Made by a program: the position numbers and the translations under genes. Below, one piece after another: positions 35,901-44,168 of a stretch of DNA of 64,000 nt. This DNA is from Bactericera cockerelli (lineage: Eukaryota > Arthropoda > Insecta > Hemiptera > Triozidae). The stretch lies in assembly GCA_024516035.1 (NCBI GenBank), contig JAMCCL010000101.1, positions 1 to 64,000 on the forward strand, in the 5' to 3' direction. The first letter of the stretch is position 1. Each line of letters begins with the position of its first letter. Below the pieces are notes generated by a model that saw nothing but the letters and a program-made list of their open reading frames with translations, was not told the origin of the DNA and did not search any database.

Positions 35901-38900
35901 GAACGACCATATAATATTGGTTAAGGTGCATGGTAAGGAAAAAAAATGAAAAGTTGCATGAAAATTTGCACGTCTTCTGATTGACCCGGATAACATATCA
36001 AAAATCAGCTTTCTATCTTGAACCGTTCAAGTGTTATTACTTCCGAGAAATTTCTAATATTCGGAAGTATTGTGTTCGTTTTTGTAAAAAAAAAAAATAC
36101 TTTTTGCTCCGATTTCAATTTTTTTTTCATATTTCTGAACGTTTCATAACCTCCTGAGCAACCTTGGTTTTGGAGATACAAGTGATTTAGTGTAAAATCT
36201 CAAAATTAGCACGTGTATACAATGTGAAACAATCACGAGGAAGTATTGTGTCCATAATTGGCAGTGTTTTTCTTATTATAGTACGAAAATTTTCGCTCTA
36301 GAAAGCACCAGTGTACAATTGTACATGGAAGCTCACCTGGAGGCTGATGTTGAACCGGTCCAGCACGTGCAGCAGGGAGGAGGACTTGGACTGAGCGAAC
36401 TTCCAGTTGTCCCTCACCTTGCCCACCAGCACCTGGAGGTCATTCAACTCCATCACGTAGCCATCGTACAGGCGGTCCAGGGGGGGGGCACCCGGGGGGG
36501 GCGGGGGGCTGAGCAGGGAGGAGGAGTTGACGCGGGAGTAGGAGAGAGGGGGGGAGTCGCCGAACTGACTGGCCGGAGGGGTGGAGCAGGGGGTCTGGAA
36601 AGCTGCAGACAAGGGGGGGGGGGAATAAAAATAGTTACAATATGTATATGTACATTGTACATTGTACAGTGTACACAGATAATAGTACCCCTACAGTTTA
36701 CAATAGCTGAGATCTAGAATATAGGAAAAAAAATATTATTATTCTATATACAAAAACGTACAAAATACTTCCAATTTCTAATATTAGAAATTATTGGAAG
36801 TCATAATCACAATTTAATTTTGCAATTTACATCGAGACAATTAAAATGCACTCATAATTTCTCGATTTTAACAATAATAAAATTAGAGTTTGTGCATTCT
36901 CATATAGGATAGAAATTTTGTGATAAAAAGTTCTTGTATAATCAGAGATAAATTTTATGTTGAGTCTCTAATCATCCTACAGCGAGATAAGTTTTGAAGA
37001 AACTGAGGAATAATTTTCGTTTTCAAGATATGCCATACCTACCGACCTCAGTAGCTTGATCGATAAGGCAGCGGACTTGTAACCTGGAGGTCGGTGGTTC
37101 AAGTCCAGGTTTCAGCGTGGATTTAGTAAAGCGAGTTTGACTAGTTGTGATATCACGAAAGTGATTAACACAAATATGATAACTACTTCCAATTTCTAAT
37201 ATTAGAAATTATTCGTCATAATCAAAACTTAGTTTTGCAAGTTACATCGAGACAATTAAAATGCACTCATAATTTCTCGATTTTAACAATAGTAAAATTA
37301 GAGTTTGTGCATTCTCATATAGGCTGGAAATTTTGTGATAAAAAGTTCTTGTATAATCAGAGGTAAATTGTATGTTGAGTGTCTTAACATCCTACAGCGA
37401 GATAAGTTTTGAAGAAACTGAGGAATAATTTTCGTTTTCAAGATATGCCATACCTACCGACCTAAGTAGCTTGATCGATAAGGCAGCGGACTTGTAACCT
37501 GGAGGTCTGTGGTTCAAGTCCAGGTTTCAGCGTGGATTTAGTAAAGCGAGTTTGAGTAGTTGTGATATCACGATAGTGATTAACACAAATATGATAACTT
37601 TTAACTTTAGATATGCCATACCTTCATCGTCCTCCTCATTATCAAAGGACTCTCCACTGATGACCTGGCTATTGGAACTTATCACATCCGCTGCGCTCTT
37701 CTTGTTACTGAAGTGAAGCTTGCCAAAGTCCACCACGCAAATGACAGCATTCTTGTCGTTGAAATGCTCCACGAGGAAAATCTGAGGCGCTGAAATGTTG
37801 AACTCGAGATCCCAGACTTTCTTGTTGCTCTGAAAAGTAGAATGTGAGTGCGGTCATTGAAAGGTTTATTTTGAATTTTCAAGTATCAAGTCTGTTGATG
37901 TATAACACCTACTTTTGGATCAAACACTAAAAAATAGGTTTTCTATTGTTAGATTTAATCAGAAACAATTAATACTGAAAATTAATAAATCAATACCAAC
38001 ACATATGTATACTTTTTTATTTCCTCAACAAATTTTGTATACTAGTTGAATAATGAGCCACAAATTGGCTCTGTCGAGTCTCTTATTATTAATAACAGCA
38101 TAACATTGATGAACTCTTACATCGTTACCTAATGTATGTAGCAAACTCAAGCCTCTCGGAACAGAAGTAACACATTGACGAGGGAGTGTTAAACTATCCA
38201 GTCGACATAAAACTACCAAAAAATATAAATATACCATTAAATCGGATATATTATGTACAATATGTACATATTGTACATATACCATTAAATCAAATATATA
38301 CCATTAAATCAGATTTGAAGCACCGCCGCGAGACTGCTTTTGATGGTCTGATATTTGTATAACGCATAAAGTTGCATAAATGAAATTTCTCAACTTCAGT
38401 ACGAGTATATGATATGAGAAATATTTTTTTCTCTCTCAAATATCGTTCGATAGAATACCATACATATGTCATCATTTTTGTGTTAACTGACAACCACTTT
38501 AATGATGTCACAAATTAATATCTTAAACTCACGCTGCAAATTTTTATATACCGAAATTGGCACTTGAACCACCGACCTCCATGTTCTAAGTCCTCCGCCT
38601 CATGGATCAAGTTACTGAGGTCGGTCATACATATGCATTATTATTATTAAATAAATTATTAAACAAACAAATTTAATCCAGTTTTATTTACAAATATGAG
38701 AGTAATATTTTTATTTTTTTAACATTTTATTTATTTATTAACAATATTGGATTTTTACAAAGGTTCTTTTCCTAAGCTAAGGATAAAAGCTTCTAAGAAA
38801 ATTATGGTTAACTCTTCTGATGCTCACCATGTTGCCATGTGCTATATGATCCCAGTTCCTCAGTAGCTTCTGCTTGGTCCTGTACTTCATAGCAGCGTAG

Positions 38901-41900
38901 CCTTTCCTCGCCGCTTCCCGCAGATCTTCATCCCTGGTCTGGTGAGGCTTGGTGAAGAAGTCCAGTAGCCATCGCGTCGCCACCTGGAATCAATAGTCAA
39001 TAGTCAAGACATGATCGTTGCTAATAATAATAACAGTCTTTAGTGAAAGGTTACCACCAGGCGAGGTTAATGCTCAAAGCATTTTCTACCACCTAACCTT
39101 TAGAGTCTTATTATTATGTGGTCACAAGCTCAAATTAATGATGGAAAAATCTTGCACGTTGCTCATAAAGGATTGTAAAGCATTCTCACGTACTACATAC
39201 ATATTAGTTATGTTAACCTGGAATCCGTTCGAGGGGACTCAGCAACCATTAGAGAATTCTTAAAAAAAAAACAAGGTTTTCCTTTATCCCTGATTATCAC
39301 ATTTATGGATATTCTTTTATGGAAATCCTTTTTTATGAATCGTTTGTGTATGGATCCACCAAATGCAACATTTTCTCTTGTAACGTTTCATCCTCTGCTC
39401 TTCCATTAGAATTAAATGAGATCAAACCCCACGGACTGAAACATTGCTTCGCAACGCTTCGCAACCCTTTCCACTCATAAATTCGACACGAAATGCTGCG
39501 AGGAAAACAAGGGTTGGGTGGAAGAGATTGCCATAGGCAATAACCTCGCCCTTTAGTTAGGACATAATAATATGTATATATTTTTTTTTCTTGTTTATAT
39601 TATTAATACTGTCAATTTTATATTTAATTTTTACCATTGTTTGTCTGTATATATGTTCTGCTAATAAAGAGTTTCTAAATAAATAAAATAAATAAACCCA
39701 CCGGATTGTACACCACGTCCAGCGACTGGGACTCGATGTGGAGGCGGTAGTCGCAGCTGGAGTGGAAGGGCCGGAACTCGTAGACCAGGTGGAAGAGGGG
39801 GGAGCAGGGGGGGGGAGGCAGGGAAGAGGAGGGGGACTGGGGGAGGAGGCGGGCCAGGCCGGGGGGGAGGCTGCGGCTGGGCTTCCCGCTAGGGGCCTCC
39901 TCGCTGTCTGGAACACAGAGGAACATAATAATATATTATTATTTTTACATAATCTTACGAGTGCACAACATTCATTATACAAAATAACATTAAATTTAAA
40001 ACATAAATTTAAGTACTACTGAACTAAAACTTACTACTAAATTAAACTAAGGGAGATTAAACAAATATTCTCATACTTTTAAATCAAAAGGAGGATCTAA
40101 CTCTAAAATCCTATCAGTTGGATCCGAGAAAATGTCTACGCCCCCATCACTGGCAATATTCCATAGGTATTTACAGCGATAATAATATCACCTTATTTGA
40201 GCGCAAGATTAGCTCAGTGGTAAGATACTCGCTTGCCATGCAGAGGGTCACGGATTCAAACCCCAGCCAGACCCTAAAAAAAATTGATTTCAAAATTTGG
40301 TTACAGTTGTTTAAAGGGATACCTTCTCGTGTACACCCAGCACGTAAAAGGTAAGTTGTGTCACTTTTCCAAGCTACAATACAAAGCACAAGCGACTACA
40401 GTAGCTGCTGTTACATAGCTACGAAATAAATAAAGTTGTGAAAAAATCATTTTAAATGTCTGATTAAGACTTATGTGTCCCACTTCCATTCAGTTCCAGT
40501 ACAGCCAAATCGTCGGCTGTCTCAAACGTCTGCAGCACCTTCAGAAGGCTCAACAGTACCAGAAGTTCCGTCCCTCACTCCAGCAGTAAGCTCATGTTGC
40601 CAAAATCCCAAATAGAAGGATAACTTTATCATGACCCGGGTTTCAAAATTGCGACCTCTAGAATAATACAAAGGCTATCAAATCATGAGCAGTTTTGAGC
40701 CCATGGTGTTAAATTCAGTATTTAACAAATTACCAATTTGGTAATGATTTGACCTTTTAACTACGCAATTTTTGGTAGCTTTGACCCCATAAAAATTTTT
40801 GATTAAAAAAGCAATTTGTTTTTTAGAATGTATCTTGGACAGAATTTCTTATTTCGTGAAAAAGAGTAAACTTACTCTGGGGTGATATGAGTACAGGGAA
40901 CACGGAATCCGGCGTGCAATGATCATACAACGACACAGCTCCCACTGTTACGGAGATTTTGTGTGAGGAAGTGCGAGGTCTTGACTCGTAGCCTAGCTTC
41001 ACATTGCAAAAGTTCAGCTCCATCATTACTTTCCTGCGAGAAAGGTGCAAAAATTAATGGTTATCTCCAGTTTTTTTTATATACAAAAAAAAGAAAAAAT
41101 AAATATAAAATAAGAAAATAATATCTGAACCTTCGAGTATTCAGTCAACGCTACCAAATTTTAGAGGTAATGTAATGTAATAATGTATATTTACTTTAGT
41201 TTTTTTTTTTTACAATTTTTGTGGCTCTCTCCCTAAGGAATTCTTCTAAGGAGAGACCTTACAATGTCTTTTACAATAAAAAAACATAAAAATACAATTT
41301 CATATTGTAACATTAGTTTTAAAATATTCATCATTTTAGTGATAATCATCACTCTTGTGATGTCACAATTACTCAAACTCACATAGCTAAATTTTAACCG
41401 AACTTGGGACTCGAACCACCGACCTCCAGGTAACAAGTCCGCCACTTTATCAATCGAGCTACTAAGGTCGGTGGGTTAGCGTGAATACAATTTTATTAAT
41501 TCCGGAAAGGTGAGTTTGAGTAATCATTGTATCATTACTTTATAGGTTAACACAAATAATAAGGTGGCTTTGAGTAATAACTGTAACATTACTATTTAGG
41601 TTAACACAAATTAACTAAACCATTAACCTTTAACATCTAATAAGCTAAGCCGTGTTTTTTTTATATAACCAGACTTTACTAGAGTTTACATTTTGGAATA
41701 TTTCTGTTTTTTTATTGGATTAGGAAATTTCCCCTCCTTTCTGGTAAACTCTAGTAAAAAATATTCCAGTTTTCGGGGAAGAGAAAAAAATCTCTCTTCC
41801 ATGGATTTTTACCAGAGTTTACTAGAAAATCGCCATTTTATTCATTTGTTTTTGTTTGTGTGGTGGTGGGGGTAATTAGACTTTACCAGAATGGATTAGG

Positions 41901-44134
41901 ATTAGGATTCTGGTAAACTTTAGTTACTCACTTGTCAGCCATCTCAGCGGCTTCCTCCCCAGAGAGCTCAGCTTCACGGTCCCGGTGACGATGGTAAAGT
42001 TGAACTGCCCGAACACCGTGTCCCGCCGGAGGAGCGTGTTGTTCTCTACCGTGTCTGCCAGGGCATCCCTCACCACCTCCCTCTCCTCCTCACTCAGGCT
42101 GAGGGGGGCGATGATGACGTCACGAGGCTCTGATGACGTCACCGGCGAGTACCAAGCCCAGGCGGGCAGCCAGCCAGCCAGCATGGAGGCGGCAGGCGGA
42201 GAGTTGGCGGAGGAGGGGGTGGATGCAGAGGCGGTGGGAGGGGGAGGCGGACGGAGGCGAAACATGGACACCTGCCGGAGAAGAATTTCGTGGTGGTTTT
42301 AATTATAGGATTAAAAAATAATCTCACTAGATAGGTGCCGAAATAGATTCCAGAAGAAATAAAATACTATGTCAGCCAAGTTCACTACGAGGACAGTGCA
42401 CCGAAACATGGTGGCTGGTTCAGATTACAACTGGGGTCGTAAAAAAAAATAATAATAATAATAATAATACTCTTTAGTGGAAGGTAACCCCCAGGCGAGG
42501 TTAATGCTCAAAGCATTTTCTGCCACCTAACCCTCAGAGTCTTATTATTATGTGGTCACAAACTCGAATTCATGAGGAAAAATTCGTGCACTTGGTGGGA
42601 TTTGAAACAACGGATCCCTACGCTACCTGGATTACCAGACTAGTGCGTTAACCACTTAACCACCAGTACACCTGGTGTATGTTCGTTCCTATTTGTATTA
42701 TTCTTACCTCTCTCAGAGTCTTCAGTTCCTCATAGCCTCTCTCGTTCTCCATCTCATCTTTCAGAGCCTTTTCCTCTGCCGTCAGGTTCACATAGCCAGG
42801 CTGAGAGTTCAGTATCTTGCAATACAGGGCCACATACTTCACGCTGTCTCGACCCCTGTCCAGACACTGTTGCCACGTCTTCGTGACCAGCATGTCTCCA
42901 TTGCGAGAGTACTGGCAACAGTGTAAGGCGTACTGCCACCACAGCTTGGCGTTACCGAGGACAGGACAGGAGGGACGGAACTTCTGGTACTGCTGAGCCT
43001 TCTGAAGGCGCTTCAGACCTTTGAGACAGCCGACGATTTGGCTGTACTGGAACTGAAAATATGAGAAATGACAAAGTGAAATATTCTTCTCTAGAAAATA
43101 TTTTTAAAGGAAATAATTGCATGCATCACAAAAATTGGGATTATGTTTAATAGAGTAGGTAGTGTATATTTTTTATTTTTTTATATTAAATAACAATTTA
43201 AAATATTCTAAATTAATGGTTCTATAACAACATACCTATGTACTTAAGTTAATAAAAAACTCCGTCACCATTTAGATTTTTAAGGAAGAAAGAGATAATA
43301 TTCTAAAAGGATTGCATTGATTTGAGCTGTGTTAGAAATTATTTAATCTTACATCTGACAGATGTAGAGGAACATTTTCCAGGTGCAGATCACAGAATAT
43401 TCGAGGTTGTGTCTTTGACCTGATGGGTTGTTCACTCAGATTCTTCTTTAAATGAGCGTGGGCGGAGACAGGCGGTAAGATGTAATTGTGCTCTTTGTGT
43501 TCTTGTTTTATTCGAGCCTAAAACAAACCAATTAACATTAATAATTAAAATTCTGATATTTGTTTCAAAACAGATATTTTCTTATCCCTTTTAACCTGAT
43601 AACCCCAGGAGACCGGGCTCAATTCAATCGATTCCAGCTGTCTATCACATATGATACACAGGTTTCCTGTGATAATTAATATTTTTTATTTACATAGAAG
43701 TCTGTGTTTATCACATGTGATACTTAAATAAGGAATCCGCTAAGCATGCAAATTTTGTTATATTGTCTATCACATTTGATAACCAGCCTCTAAGATAAGG
43801 ATAAACCCGTCTATCATATGTGATAACCAGGTACCCAGAAAACATACAGAGTCTATAAATGATATCCATGGTACGCAATGGGTTATACACTGTTTAATAC
43901 TGAACATACTTCACATTAAGTTTTAATACTCACTAGATAATAATGAATATCTTATATTCTGATGTCAATGGGTGTCATTCAAATCAACCTTGTACACAAT
44001 TTTTGCACCCAATGATTTATTCAAACTACTTTCAAATTTCCAAATTGAGCTCAACATTTTTTCAAAATGGTAGTCTTTGGGCCTAAAAAAATTAAAAATA
44101 TTTCAAGATTAAAATTTAATATTTCAAGGCTATT

Positions 44135-44168
<34 letters not shown>

